The position numbers and the translations under genes were made by a program. Under the pieces are notes generated by a model. The model was given only the letters and a program-made list of their open reading frames with translations, did not search any database and was not told the DNA's origin. A DNA stretch of 64,000 nucleotides. It comes from CAVXDY01 sp963760715. GTDB lineage: Bacteria > Actinomycetota > Thermoleophilia > Miltoncostaeales > Miltoncostaeaceae. Shown here in pieces: positions 1-8,502 of the stretch; the stretch's first letter is position 1; each line of letters starts with the position of its first letter. The stretch lies in NCBI GenBank assembly GCA_963760715.1, contig CAVXDY010000007.1, forward strand, positions 248,001 to 312,000, written 5' to 3'.

Positions 1-164
1 GCCGCCTCGGTCGTCTTGCCCGTGCCGGCGCCGGCCACCAGCAGGATCATCCGGTGCCCGTCGGCGGCGCGCTCGAGGGCGGCCTGCACCCGCGGGCGCT
101 CGATCAGCACCGAGGCGGGCGGCGGGGGCCGGAGCTTCGCCGTGATCATCGGGCGGGCGCGCAT
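1..164 (-). CDS. LuxR/MalT-like ATP-binding regulator, 5' end only
   Basis: The reverse strand opens with ATG at 164 and stays open to the window edge (54 codons). It reads an N-terminal stretch of a STAND-type regulator: a Pro-rich lead, then LIERPRVQAAL, then a Walker A loop VAGAGTGKTT at about residues 43-52. The arrangement copies the complete MalT-like regulator at 17598-19799, where APAGYGKTT sits in the same context. Such proteins usually end in a LuxR DNA-binding domain, which lies outside the window. An in-frame second ATG at 149 is an alternative start. The gene is divergent from the acetoacetate decarboxylase gene, with about 200 bp between them. Confidence 0.65.
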   Translation of the reverse strand, partial: MRARPMITAKLRPPPPASVLIERPRVQAALERAADGHRMILLVAGAGTGKTTEA

Positions 165-365
165 GGGGAGTGTGCCCGCGCCCCTAACGAAGCTGTGATG
201 GTCGGCCGCGGCCGCTCAGCGTGCGGGCGGTGCGACCTCTAACGGTGCCGTACATAGCGTCGCCTCAACGAAACGCCGCGGCCGGGTCCTCGGCCGACGA
301 TATCCGAGGTGGGTACCGTCGGATCAAGCCCAGCCGGTGGATTCCCTCGTCAAGAGAGGCACGCG

Positions 366-1382
366 ATGGCTGAGCTGACGGTCAGGAGCACTCCATGGAT
401 CGACTCGGGCGACGCGCCGCCGTTGCCCCTCGACCGGGACAAGCGGGACATCATCTCCCAGGCGGTCGCCGACCCGCTCTTCGACTACGACATCGTCCCC
501 CTCACGTACACGAACTCCCGGTGGTCGGCGTTCTTCTACCGTGCCGACGAGGCCGACCTGCGCGAGATCCTCCCGAAGTGCCTCGACCTCGAGGACGACG
601 TGGTGGAGTTCTGGTACGTCAACCACCTGCACACCGGCGTCGGCCCCTACGGCGAGGTCGGCGTCACGATCGCCGCGAGCCACAAGAACGCCGAGGGGAA
701 GACCTACAAGGGCGGCTACTACCCGTACATGTGGCTCACCGCCGCGACCGGCGTCGCCGCCGGCCGCGAGCCCTTCGGGTTCCCGAAGAAGATCGCCTAC
801 ATCGTCTGCCAGGAGCACGGTGGCAAGGACGACGACGGCTACGGCGGGTTCGGGAACGACTACTTCAACTTCACCATGGAGCGGCGCGGGTACCTGATCC
901 ACACCGCGACGGGCCGGTACGACGACGCCGAGCTCCCGGCGAAGCCCGCCTTCTACGGCGACCCGGCCTACGGGCGCATGAACCTCCGCCTCACCACCGA
1001 GCCGGACCTCATGTCCACCAAGTGGGACCTCACCTACATCCCGTCCGAGGTGACCCCGGAGCTGGCGAACGGCATGGGCCGCCCCGAGACCGTCGGCCAG
1101 CACCGCTTCCAGCTGAAGCCCGAGTCGATCCGCACGGCCTCCGCCGGCGCGATCCGCAGCTGGATCCTCCAGGCGACCCCCTGGGACAACGTCGGGAACC
1201 TCCTTCCCGTGAAGGACCTCCTGGGGCTCATGAGCTTCAGCTTCGACCTGGTGATCCCGGGCGCCGAGACGATCTGGACCCAGACGATCGAGCGCAGCCC
1301 GGAGGACATCGGCGACCTCATGTTCGCCACGCCATTCCAGTACACGATGCGGCACCGGTTCCCGAAGCCGCCCGGCGTCTAG
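366..1382 (+). CDS. Acetoacetate decarboxylase family protein
   Basis: The 338-residue product belongs to the acetoacetate decarboxylase (ADC) family, which removes CO2 from beta-keto acids through a Schiff-base lysine. The signature GREPFGFPKKIAY lies at about residues 133-145, with the paired lysines K141-K142 expected for ADC (one forms the Schiff base, its neighbour tunes its pKa). The ATG at 366 is chosen because AAGAGAGG lies 8 nt upstream; an in-frame GTG-type opening at 309 has no ribosome site. The next gene, 69 bp downstream, is an acetate-transporter homologue, so the pair probably handles short-chain acids or keto acids. The true substrate is not readable, as the family also includes non-acetoacetate enzymes. 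Confidence 0.85.
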   Translation: MAELTVRSTPWIDSGDAPPLPLDRDKRDIISQAVADPLFDYDIVPLTYTNSRWSAFFYRADEADLREILPKCLDLEDDVVEFWYVNHLHTGVGPYGEVGVTIAASHKNAEGKTYKGGYYPYMWLTAATGVAAGREPFGFPKKIAYIVCQEHGGKDDDGYGGFGNDYFNFTMERRGYLIHTATGRYDDAELPAKPAFYGDPAYGRMNLRLTTEPDLMSTKWDLTYIPSEVTPELANGMGRPETVGQHRFQLKPESIRTASAGAIRSWILQATPWDNVGNLLPVKDLLGLMSFSFDLVIPGAETIWTQTIERSPEDIGDLMFATPFQYTMRHRFPKPPGV

Positions 1383-1401
1383 CCCGACCCCTGCCATCCC
1401 G

Positions 1402-1426
1402 CCCGCCCGGCGGCGCGCCGGGCGGG
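1402..1426 (+). terminator. GC-rich hairpin between ADC and acetate-transporter genes
   Basis: A perfect 11-bp stem (CCCGCCCGGCG / CGCCGGGCGGG) with a 3-nt loop sits between the two genes. There is no U tract, so it may attenuate or stabilise mRNA rather than fully terminate. Confidence 0.4.
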
Positions 1427-1451
1427 ACGCTCTTCGACCTAGGAGGACCCA

Positions 1452-2051
1452 ATGGCCTCAGGCGACCCCCAACTGGTCGCTGCGCCGGTCTTCACGATCG
1501 GCTCGATCGCCCTCGCATTCCAGCTCGTCGAGTACGTCTCGCCGGCGGCGCTCGGCGCACCGCTCGCCGTCGTCCTCATGTGCACCGGTCTCTTCCTCCT
1601 CCTCGCGACGGCCTGGGCGGCGTCGGCCGGGCAGTCGTTCGTCGCGTGCTTCGCGGGGACATTCGGTGGTTTCTGGCTCGCCTACGGGGTCCTGGTGCTC
1701 GCGCTCCTGCACAACTGGTTCGCCATCCCTCCCGGCGACGTCCAGCGGACCGTGGCCGTGTTCGCCATCTCGTTCGCCTCGTTCTTCTTCTTCCTCACCC
1801 TGGCGAGCATCCGCCTGCCGATCATCTACACGGCGATCTTCGGTCTCGTGGTGGTGGCGCTGTGCTTCGTCGCGGCCGCCTATCTGAAGACGCCCGTGAG
1901 CAGCAATCTGCTGCACACCGCCGGCTACATCACGTTCGTGTTCGCGGGCCTCGGGATGTGGCTCTCGTGGACCGTGATGAACCTGTCCCTCGGCGGGCCG
2001 GCCTTCCCGCCGCTCGGCCCCGCCATCGTCAAGCCCCCGCCGGCCGCTTAG
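1452..2051 (+). CDS. GPR1/FUN34/YaaH (SatP-type) acetate transporter
   Basis: This 199-residue, six-helix membrane protein matches the acetate uptake porter family. The motif FGGFWLAYG at about residues 70-78 corresponds to the conserved FGxFWxxxG of SatP/YaaH, and the rest is a regular series of hydrophobic helices ending in a short Pro-rich tail. An AGGAGG ribosome site starts 11 nt before the ATG. It follows the ADC-family gene on the same strand, and a joint role in acetate or acetoacetate handling is an inference from that pairing. Confidence 0.85.
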   Translation: MASGDPQLVAAPVFTIGSIALAFQLVEYVSPAALGAPLAVVLMCTGLFLLLATAWAASAGQSFVACFAGTFGGFWLAYGVLVLALLHNWFAIPPGDVQRTVAVFAISFASFFFFLTLASIRLPIIYTAIFGLVVVALCFVAAAYLKTPVSSNLLHTAGYITFVFAGLGMWLSWTVMNLSLGGPAFPPLGPAIVKPPPAA

Positions 2052-2082
2052 AAACGGACGGCCGAGGGAAGAAGGGCACCGC

Positions 2083-2124
2083 ACACGACGGAGCCGGCCA
2101 CGATGCGGCCGGCTCCGAACGTGT
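2083..2124. terminator. Bidirectional terminator-like hairpin
   Basis: An 11-bp perfect stem (CGGAGCCGGCC / GGCCGGCTCCG, 7-nt loop) extended by ACACG/CGTGT lies exactly between two convergent genes, where a shared terminator is expected. Confidence 0.5.
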
Positions 2125-2927
2125 CAGGCGGGCTTCCGCGCGATCGCGAAGAGCTTCGTGAACGTGTACTCGAAGCCCCGCGGCCCGGCGGCGGCCCGGG
2201 TGGCGGCGGCGACGCGCTCGCCGAGCACCGCGAGCTCGTCCGGCGGCATGTCGGCGTGGAGGTGCCCCGCGACGACGCGCATCCGCTCCAGGTAGCGCTC
2301 GACCGGGACCCGCCGGATGCGCGACTCCATCCAGATGTCGAGGGGCTCAAGCCCGGCGCCGGCCACGTAGTCCTCCATCTCGCGCTCGTCGCGCTGCACC
2401 ACGTCGAACGCCCCCAGCCAGTGCGGCACCGGCGGCACGACGGTGCTCAGCACCCGGCGGAACTCCTCCTCGCCCCGGCGCCCGGAGCAGAGCATCGCGA
2501 TGATCCCGCCCGGCTTCAGCGTGCGGGCCATGGCCACCATGGCGCCCGGCTTGTCGGGGAACCAGTGGAACGCCATCGAGCAGATGACCGCGTCGAACGC
2601 CTCGGCGGGGACGGGCATCGCCATCACGTCGGCCTCGATCAGCTCGATCCGGGTGCCCGGCAGCCCGCCGATCTTGGCGCGGAACTCGTCGAGCATCCCG
2701 GGGGCCGGGTCAACGCCGGTGATCCGCTCCGGGCCGAAGCGCCGCGCCATGGCGAGCGACGCGAAGCCGGTGCCGCAGCCGACGTCCAGCACCGTCGCGT
2801 AGTCGCCCTCGGGCATCGACCCGACCAGCCGCCGGGCGCCGTCGATGTTGTGCCGGACGACCTCGTCGTAGTCGGCGGCGGTCTCGTCGAAGCCGTCCGC
2901 GACGGCGCTGCGCTCGGTGCTTGCCAT
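2124..2927 (-). CDS. Class I SAM-dependent methyltransferase
   Basis: The 267-residue protein has the Rossmann methyltransferase core: motif I VLDVGCGTGF at about residues 46-55, the acidic end of strand 2 (GVDPAPGML), motif II-like IEADVMAMP, and motif IV FDAVICSMAFHWF. The layout resembles UbiE/ArsM-like small-molecule methyltransferases, but the acceptor cannot be read. Start ATG 2927 is preferred because it precedes the usual domain edge and has GAAGG upstream; a further 19 in-frame codons exist before it. Its last bases lie in the shared hairpin with the convergent acetate-transporter gene. Confidence 0.75.
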   Translation of the reverse strand: MASTERSAVADGFDETAADYDEVVRHNIDGARRLVGSMPEGDYATVLDVGCGTGFASLAMARRFGPERITGVDPAPGMLDEFRAKIGGLPGTRIELIEADVMAMPVPAEAFDAVICSMAFHWFPDKPGAMVAMARTLKPGGIIAMLCSGRRGEEEFRRVLSTVVPPVPHWLGAFDVVQRDEREMEDYVAGAGLEPLDIWMESRIRRVPVERYLERMRVVAGHLHADMPPDELAVLGERVAAATRAAAGPRGFEYTFTKLFAIARKPA

Positions 2928-3029
2928 GGGCGTGCCCTTCGGAGAGGCGGGCGGGCGAGCGTAGCGGAGGCGCGGACGGGTCACGTCGGTCCTGGACGGG
3001 AGTCCTTCAGGAACCTCGCGGGAACGCGG

Positions 3030-3527
3030 CTAGGACGGGCCGGAGCCGCTGCCCCGGTCGGCCAGGCGGGCCTCGATCGCGGCGAGGCGCTCGTCGATGC
3101 TCGCGAGCGCGGCCCGCACGGCGTCGTCATCCGCGCTGTCCTGCCGTTGCTCGGCCGTCTCCCGGCGCTCCTGCTCCGCCGCGATGAACATGGACGTGAC
3201 GCTCGCCGTGAGGAACGCGATGAAGGTGACCCCGCCGATGATCACGACGCTGCCCAGAAGGCGTCCCCACGCGCTGGTCGGCACGATGTCGCCGTAGCCG
3301 ACGGTGCTCAGCGTCTGGATCGACCACCAGAGGCCGTCGCCCACGGTGGGGAAGTCCTTGCCGTCGACGAGGGTCATGACGCAGCCCACCGTGATCGCGA
3401 GGACGGCGGTCGCGAGGGCCAGGTAGCGGAAGGCGTGCCGGCCGGTGACCGCCAGGTGGAGGCGCCTCTCCATGGTGGAGCGCACCCGGTCGCGGGGCTG
3501 GTGGCGGGGGGGCGTGGGCGTCGTCAT
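3030..3527 (-). CDS. Two-TM potassium channel subunit (ion_trans_2 type)
   Basis: The 165-residue protein has one helix at about 34-54, a pore loop, and a second helix at about 90-115. The pore contains the K+ selectivity filter TVGYGD at 75-80. After the second helix comes a charged, heptad-like tail (about 118-158), probably a tetramerising coiled coil, and no ligand-binding domain is present. It is therefore a minimal K+ leak or voltage-insensitive channel of the KcsA-like class. A later in-frame ATG (codon 19) is possible. The gene is divergent from the pseudokinase gene, and one copy of the 20-bp element lies between them, oriented toward the pseudokinase. Confidence 0.85.
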   Translation of the reverse strand: MTTPTPPRHQPRDRVRSTMERRLHLAVTGRHAFRYLALATAVLAITVGCVMTLVDGKDFPTVGDGLWWSIQTLSTVGYGDIVPTSAWGRLLGSVVIIGGVTFIAFLTASVTSMFIAAEQERRETAEQRQDSADDDAVRAALASIDERLAAIEARLADRGSGSGPS

Positions 3528-3574
3528 GGGTCCAGTGACGAAGGTTCGGGCCCCCGGGACCGCATCCTCCCGGT

Positions 3575-3620
3575 TTCATCCCGTCCGGAGGATTGCGCCG
3601 GACGCGCGATCGGCGTTTGC
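3575..3620 (+). promoter_or_regulatory. 20-bp stress-type element, copy 1
   Basis: TTCATCCCGTCCGGAGGATT at 3575-3594 matches the repeated element of this window with a weaker last base. The GCGTTT block begins 18 nt later. The pseudokinase ATG is at 3669. Confidence 0.55.
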
Positions 3621-3668
3621 TGGGGGGGTGGCGCGCGCGCCCATCCATCCGCCGAGGAGCCGGCGCCC

Positions 3669-4457
3669 ATGACGCCGGGCGTGGGCGACGTGGTCAACGC
3701 GCGCTACGAGCTGGTGCGCGACCTGGGGGGCGACCCGACCAGCCGGGTGTTCATCGCCCGCGACCGCCCGCTGGACCGCGAGGTGGCCCTGCGCGTGGTC
3801 GACGCCCGCGATCCCGCGGCCCTGGCGGCGCTGCGCGGGGAGGCTCGCCGAATGGGGGCGGTGCAGTTCGACTGCGCCCAGGCGGTCCCGGTGCTGGACG
3901 AGGGCGAGAGCGCGGACGGGGTCGCCTACGTCGCCAGCGAGCTCATCGCCGGCCTGACGCTGGAGCAGCTCGCCCGGCGGCGCGGGCCGCTGCCCGAGGC
4001 CGAGGCCGCGAAGTACGCGGTCGAGCTGCTCGACGCGTGCCTGGCGGTGCAGCGGGGGGCGCGGGAGCGGGTCGCGATCGTGCCGGGGTCGGCCATCGTG
4101 ACCAACGACGGGCACGTGCGCGTGACGCGCTTCGTGGAGGTCGCCCCGGACTCGGTGGGCGCCGAGCATCCCGCGTGCGCGGCGGTCGCACGGATCCTGC
4201 GCCGGCTGCTCGAGGGCGCCGAGGAGCCCCCGGTGCTGCGGGCCGCGATCGACGACGCGCTGAGCGGCTCCATCGCCACCGTGGAGGATCTGCGGGCCCG
4301 GATCGGCGGGTCCGCCCGCGGTCCCACGACACCGCTGATCCCGGTACCCCCCGAGCCGCCCGCCCGCAGGGTGTGGCTGCTGGTGCTGCTGTCGTTCGCC
4401 ATCCTCGCGGTCCTGGTCTTCCTGATCGTGGGGCTGCCCCTGCTGCTGAGCGGCTGA
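3669..4457 (+). CDS. Membrane-anchored serine/threonine pseudokinase
   Basis: The 262-residue protein follows the order of a bacterial Hanks-type kinase but lacks its catalytic residues. The N-lobe begins NARYELVRDLGGD, with a degraded glycine loop. The strand that should carry the VAIK lysine reads VALR (R42). The catalytic loop has no HRD and reads VAIVPGSAIVTNDG at about 137-150, and the DFG position reads TRF. A single transmembrane helix (about 237-258) ends the protein, with the kinase-like domain placed inside the cell. A GAGGAG site precedes ATG 3669. It probably binds or scaffolds rather than phosphorylates, perhaps sensing nucleotide or partner kinases; that role is an inference. 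It lies under copy 1 of the repeated element. Confidence 0.65.
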   Translation: MTPGVGDVVNARYELVRDLGGDPTSRVFIARDRPLDREVALRVVDARDPAALAALRGEARRMGAVQFDCAQAVPVLDEGESADGVAYVASELIAGLTLEQLARRRGPLPEAEAAKYAVELLDACLAVQRGARERVAIVPGSAIVTNDGHVRVTRFVEVAPDSVGAEHPACAAVARILRRLLEGAEEPPVLRAAIDDALSGSIATVEDLRARIGGSARGPTTPLIPVPPEPPARRVWLLVLLSFAILAVLVFLIVGLPLLLSG

Positions 4458-4477
4458 GAACCGGCTGGGCGCACGGG

Positions 4478-4520
4478 TTCATCCCATCGGGTCGATGCCG
4501 CGACGGGGGCCGCGCCGCTT
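4478..4520 (+). promoter_or_regulatory. 20-bp stress-type element, copy 2
   Basis: TTCATCCCATCGGGTCGATG at 4478-4497 is followed 19 nt later by GCTTGAATC (from 4517). It precedes the helical-protein/SulP pair (ATG 4602). Confidence 0.65.
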
Positions 4521-4601
4521 GAATCGGCGCCATCGACCCGGAGTAGCTCGTCAGGACGTCGCGCCAGGAGGCGCGCGTCATCACCCGGCGAAGGAGCCCC
4601 G

Positions 4602-5085
4602 ATGACCACCAAGGCGGACTACACGGACGAGGAGTGGGTTGCACTGCGCCGGGCGCCGCTCGTCGCCGGGCTGGCGATCTCGCTGGCCGACCCGGGCGGG
4701 CCGTTCGAGCTGACCAAGGAGACCCTGGCCGCCATGAAGGTGTCCAGGACGCCCCCGAGCCAGGACGAGCTGCTCGTGGCCGTCTCCAAGGACCTGGACG
4801 CCGAGGTCCGCCCACGGGAAGCCGCTGGAGGATCTCGGGATCCACGGCCGCACGGCCCGCAATCAGGTCGTGGAGGCGCTGGGCTCGGTGAACGCGATCC
4901 TGACCGCGAAGGCCACGCCCGAGGAGGCCGCGAGCTTCCGGCTGTGGCTGCTCCAGGCCGCGGAGGCGGCCGCCGAGGCGGCCAAGGAGGGCGGGTTCCT
5001 GGGTATCGGGGCGGTGCGGGTCAGCAAGGGGGAGCGGGCGATGCTGGACCGGATCCGGGAGATCCTCGGGGTTCCCGAGGGCTGA
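4602..5085 (+). pseudogene. Conserved helical protein, reading frame shifted near 4812
   Basis: Two frames together give about 160 residues. The first (from ATG 4602) covers YTDEEWVALRRAPLVAG and LADPGGPFELTKETL; the second, read through 4813-5085, covers HGKPLEDLG, VVEALGSVNAIL and FLGIGAVRVSKGE. Removing one C in the CCC at 4811-4813 restores one protein, so this is probably an intact gene with one extra base in the sequence. The product is soluble and alpha-helical. I know this kind of sequence only as an uncharacterised bacterial family and cannot give a function. It sits 28 bp before the SulP gene, in the likely transcript of element copy 2. Confidence 0.55.
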
Positions 5086-5113
5086 GGCCGCCGCCCGGTC
5101 GCCCGGTCGCGCC

Positions 5114-6898
5114 GTGGCGCCACCAGGGGAGGGGCCCGCCGACCGCCCGGCGTTCCGGCCGGCGGCGCCCCCTCCGCTCGTCCAGCGGGTCGCCCCGGTC
5201 TCGGAGCACCTGCCCGCCTACCGGGGCCGCACGCTTCGGCCGGGACGCCCTCGCCGGCCTGACCGTCGCCGCCCTGGCGCTCCCCGCCGGCATGGCATAC
5301 GCGGCGCAGGCCGGGCTGCCGCCCGTCGCCGGGCTCTACGCCCTGCTGCTGCCGGCCGTCGCCTACACGCTCCTGGGGTCGTCGCGGCAGCTCATCATCG
5401 GGCCCGAGGGCGCCACCTCGCTGCTGGTGCTCGCGGCCGTGAGCCCGCTGGCGGCGGGAGGGTCGGCCGAGTACGCCGCGCTGTCGGCCACCCTCGCCCT
5501 GATCGTCGGGGGGCTGTTCCTGCTCGCGCGCCTGCTGCGCCTGGGGTGGGTCGCCGACTACTTCTCACGCCCGGTGCTGCTGGGCTACATCAGCGGCGTG
5601 GCGCTGGTGCTCATGGTGGGGCAGCTCGGCAAGCTGCTGGGCATCCCGGTGGACGCCAGCCGGGCCTTCGGCCAGCTTCGCGACGTCGTCTCGGACCTCG
5701 GCGAGGCCAGCGGGGCCACCATCGCGGTATCGGCCGTGGCGCTCGGCCCTCCTGGTCGGCGGTCGCCGCGTCCTCCCCCGGGTCCCCTGGATGCTCGTGG
5801 TGGTGGTGGGCGGCATCGCCGCGTCCGCCGCCCTCGACCTCTCGGCCCACGGCGTGTCCACGATCGGCCCGGTTCCGTCGGGGCTGCCCGCCCTCGAGTG
5901 GCCGGGCCTGGGCGGAGGCGACTTCGGCGATCTCGCCCTGGCGGGCGCCGGCATCTTCCTCGTGGCCTTCGCGGACACCCTGCTCATCGCGCGGTCGTTC
6001 GCCGGGGCCGCCGGCCAGCACGTGAACTCGGGCAACGAGCTGACCGCGATGGGCGTCGCCAACCTCGCCGCCGGGATCACCCAGGCCTACCCCGTGGCGG
6101 CCAGCGGCTCGCGCACGGCGGTGAACGCGAGCGCCGGTTCCCGCACGCAGGTGGCCGGGCTCGTGGCGGCCGGGACGATCGCGCTGATCCTGCTGTTCCT
6201 GACCGAGCCGATCAAGTACCTGCCGAGCGCCTGCCTGGGCGCCGTCATCTTCGTGGCCGCGGCCGGCCTGGTGAAGGGCGCCGAGTGGCGGGCCCTGCGC
6301 CGCATCAGCCCGGTCGAGCTGGCCATCGCGCTGGTCGCGGCCGTGGGTGTCGTGCTGTGGGGGGTGCTCGAGGCGCTGGTGCTCGCCGTGCTGCTCACGT
6401 TCATCGACGTGGTGCGCCGCAGCGCCCGCCCGCACGACGCGGTGCTGGGGTGGGTGGAGCACCTGGGGCGCTACGCCGACGTGCAGCTCCATCCGAGCGC
6501 CGAGACGACCCCCGGCGTGGTCGTGTACCGGCTCGACGACCGGCTCTTCTTCGCCAACGCGCACTACGTGACGGGCCGCGTCCACGAGGCCATCGCCGCC
6601 GCGGCGGCGCCGGTGAGATGGCTGGTCTTCGACGCCGAGGCGATCGCGACCATCGACGCGACCGGGAGCGAGGCCCTCGTGACGCTGGTGGGCGACCTGG
6701 AGCGGCAGGGCGTGACCCTTCTCATGACCCGCCTGAAGGGGCCGGCGGAGACGACGCTCCGGGAGGCGGGGGCCGATCGACGTGATCGGCGCCGGGAACG
6801 TCCACCCCACGGTCCGGGCCGCCGTGGCGGCGGCGCGGGCGGCCGACGCCGACGCCTCGTCCCTCGGGCATGATGGCCGCGGGCCGGCGACGGCCTGA
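5114..6898 (+). pseudogene. SulP-family anion transporter with C-terminal STAS domain, three frame shifts
   Basis: The full family architecture is present but in four frame segments. The N-terminus PLVQRVAPVSEHLPAY runs in one frame to about 5233. A second frame gives DALAGLTVAALALPAGMAYA and RQLIIGPEGATS to about 5744. A third gives FADTLLIARSF, AAGITQAYPVAASGSRTAVN and the STAS region (FDAEAIATIDATGSEAL) to about 6774. A fourth gives IDVIGAGNVHPTVRAAV to TGA 6896. Each switch is repaired by deleting one base (5234, 5745, 6775). SulP proteins move sulfate, bicarbonate or other anions across the inner membrane. Because all domains remain conserved, sequencing error is likelier than decay. Confidence 0.8.
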
Positions 6899-6925
6899 GC
6901 CCGGACCACCGGAGGAGGCCCGCTC

Positions 6926-7603
6926 ATGGGCGGCGTGATCGGCGACATCCTTCCGCTCGCGATCGTCGTGGCGATCAGCCCGGTGCCGATCATCGCGGTC
7001 ATCCTCATCCTCTTCTCGGCGCGGGCCCGCACCAACGGCCCCGCCTTCCTGGCGGGGTGGGTCGTGGGGCTCGCGGTCCTGGGGACGGTCGTGCTCGTCC
7101 TCTCCGACGCCGGGGACCTCCACGACCAGGACGGGCCGTCCACGGCCGCCGGCGTCGTTCAGCTGATCCTGGGCGTGCTCCTGCTGCTGGCGTCGCTGCG
7201 CCAGTGGCGGTCGCGGCCGAAGCACGGCGAGGAGCCCGAGATGCCGAAGTGGCTGGCCGGCGTGGACGGCCTGAGCCCGGTCAAGGCCGCCGGCCTCGGG
7301 GTGCTGCTGTCGGCGGTGAACCCGAAGAACCTCCTGCTCGTCATCGCCGCCGCCGTGACCATCGCGCAGGCGGGTCTCGGCACCGGTCAGCAGGTCGTGG
7401 CGCTCGTGGTCTTCGTGCTCATCGGAAGCGTGACCGTGGCGCTGGCGGTGGTCTATTCGCTGCTCGGGGGCGAGGGCGCCGCCGCGCGCCTCGAGGAGGC
7501 GAAGGACTGGCTGGCGGCCAACAACGCCACCGTCATGTTCATCCTGCTGCTGGTGTTCGGGGTCGTCCTGATCGGCAAGGCGATCGGCATCCTGTCGAGC
7601 TGA
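6926..7603 (+). CDS. GAP-family (LysE superfamily) membrane protein
   Basis: The 225-residue, six-helix protein resembles the actinobacterial GAP family (peptidoglycolipid-addressing proteins), which belongs to the LysE exporter superfamily. Typical marks are the start LPLAIVVAISPVPIIAVI, the first-helix/loop SARARTNGPAFLAGW, and the second-half repeat LLSAVNPKNLLLVI. Relatives in mycobacteria help export glycolipids; the substrate here is unknown. A GGAGG lies upstream of ATG 6926, and the gene starts 27 bp after the SulP stop, so cotranscription is likely. Confidence 0.75.
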   Translation: MGGVIGDILPLAIVVAISPVPIIAVILILFSARARTNGPAFLAGWVVGLAVLGTVVLVLSDAGDLHDQDGPSTAAGVVQLILGVLLLLASLRQWRSRPKHGEEPEMPKWLAGVDGLSPVKAAGLGVLLSAVNPKNLLLVIAAAVTIAQAGLGTGQQVVALVVFVLIGSVTVALAVVYSLLGGEGAAARLEEAKDWLAANNATVMFILLLVFGVVLIGKAIGILSS

Positions 7604-7616
7604 GCGGCCCGGGGCG

Positions 7617-8492
7617 TCACGCCGGCCCGTCCTCGGCGACGTCGAAGGCGACCCGCATGCCGACGTTGCCGGCGGAGCTGTCGGGCTCGCTGGCGCTGCG
7701 GGCATCGACGCGGTACCGGCTGCAGTAGGAGGCGTGGCAGAGGTAGGAGCCCCCGCGCATCACGCGGTGGGTGCCCCGCTCCGGCCCGCGCGGGTCGTCG
7801 GCCGGGCTCACCGCGTAGTAGCCCGGGTCGAACCAGTCGGCGACCCATTCCCAGACGTTGCCCGTCATCTCGTGCAGGCCGAAGGCGTTCGGCGGGAACG
7901 CGCCGGCCGGCGCCGTGCCGGCGTACCCGTCCTCGATCGTGTTCTCGACCGGGAACGTCCCCTGGAAGACGTTCATGCGGTGCTCACCGCCGGGCTCGAG
8001 CTCGGCGCCCCAGGGGAAGGGCTGCCCCGCCCGGCCGCCGCGCGCCGCGTGCTCCCACTCCGCCTCGGTGGGAAGGCGCCCGCCGGCCCACGCGCAGTAG
8101 GCCACGGCGTCGTTCCACGACACGTGCACGACCGGATGGTCCGGGCGGTCGGCGACGTCGGACTGTGGTCCCTCGGGGTGGCGCCAGTCGGCTCCGAAGA
8201 CCTGCCGCCACCAGGGCGCGTGAACCACCGCGCGCGTCTCCGGGAAGTCGTCGGGCAGCAGCCCCGCGAAGACGAACGACCAGCCGTAGCGCTCGGCGTC
8301 GGTCACGTGGCCGGTGGCCTGCGCGAATTCCGCGAAGCGCGCGTTGGTGACGGTGTGGGCCTCGAGGAGGAACGGACGCAGCCGCACGGGGTGGACGGGG
8401 CCCTCCCCGTCCGCCGGATAGCCCCCGGGCGCGTCGGTGCCCATGAGCACCTCTCCGCCGGGCACCGGCACCGCGCGCGACGCAGCAGACAT
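7617..8492 (-). CDS. Formylglycine-generating enzyme
   Basis: The 291-residue protein is a copper-dependent formylglycine-generating enzyme, which oxidises the cysteine of CxPxR in sulfatases to formylglycine. It has the FGE-sulfatase fold motifs GGRLPTEAEWEHAARGG and MTGNVWEWVADWF and, near the end, GGSYLCHASYCSRYR followed by PDSSAGNVGMR. Both copper-binding cysteines (C252, C257) and the DSSA/NxG(M/F)R stretch, which separate true FGEs from other SUMF1-domain proteins, are intact. Its likely client, a CSPTR arylsulfatase, is at 48875-51229. Start ATG 8492 is preferred to GTG 8501. The membrane-protein gene upstream ends at 8503, so the two form an operon. Confidence 0.88.
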   Translation of the reverse strand: MSAASRAVPVPGGEVLMGTDAPGGYPADGEGPVHPVRLRPFLLEAHTVTNARFAEFAQATGHVTDAERYGWSFVFAGLLPDDFPETRAVVHAPWWRQVFGADWRHPEGPQSDVADRPDHPVVHVSWNDAVAYCAWAGGRLPTEAEWEHAARGGRAGQPFPWGAELEPGGEHRMNVFQGTFPVENTIEDGYAGTAPAGAFPPNAFGLHEMTGNVWEWVADWFDPGYYAVSPADDPRGPERGTHRVMRGGSYLCHASYCSRYRVDARSASEPDSSAGNVGMRVAFDVAEDGPA

Positions 8493-8502
8493 GCCGCGCA
8501 CC

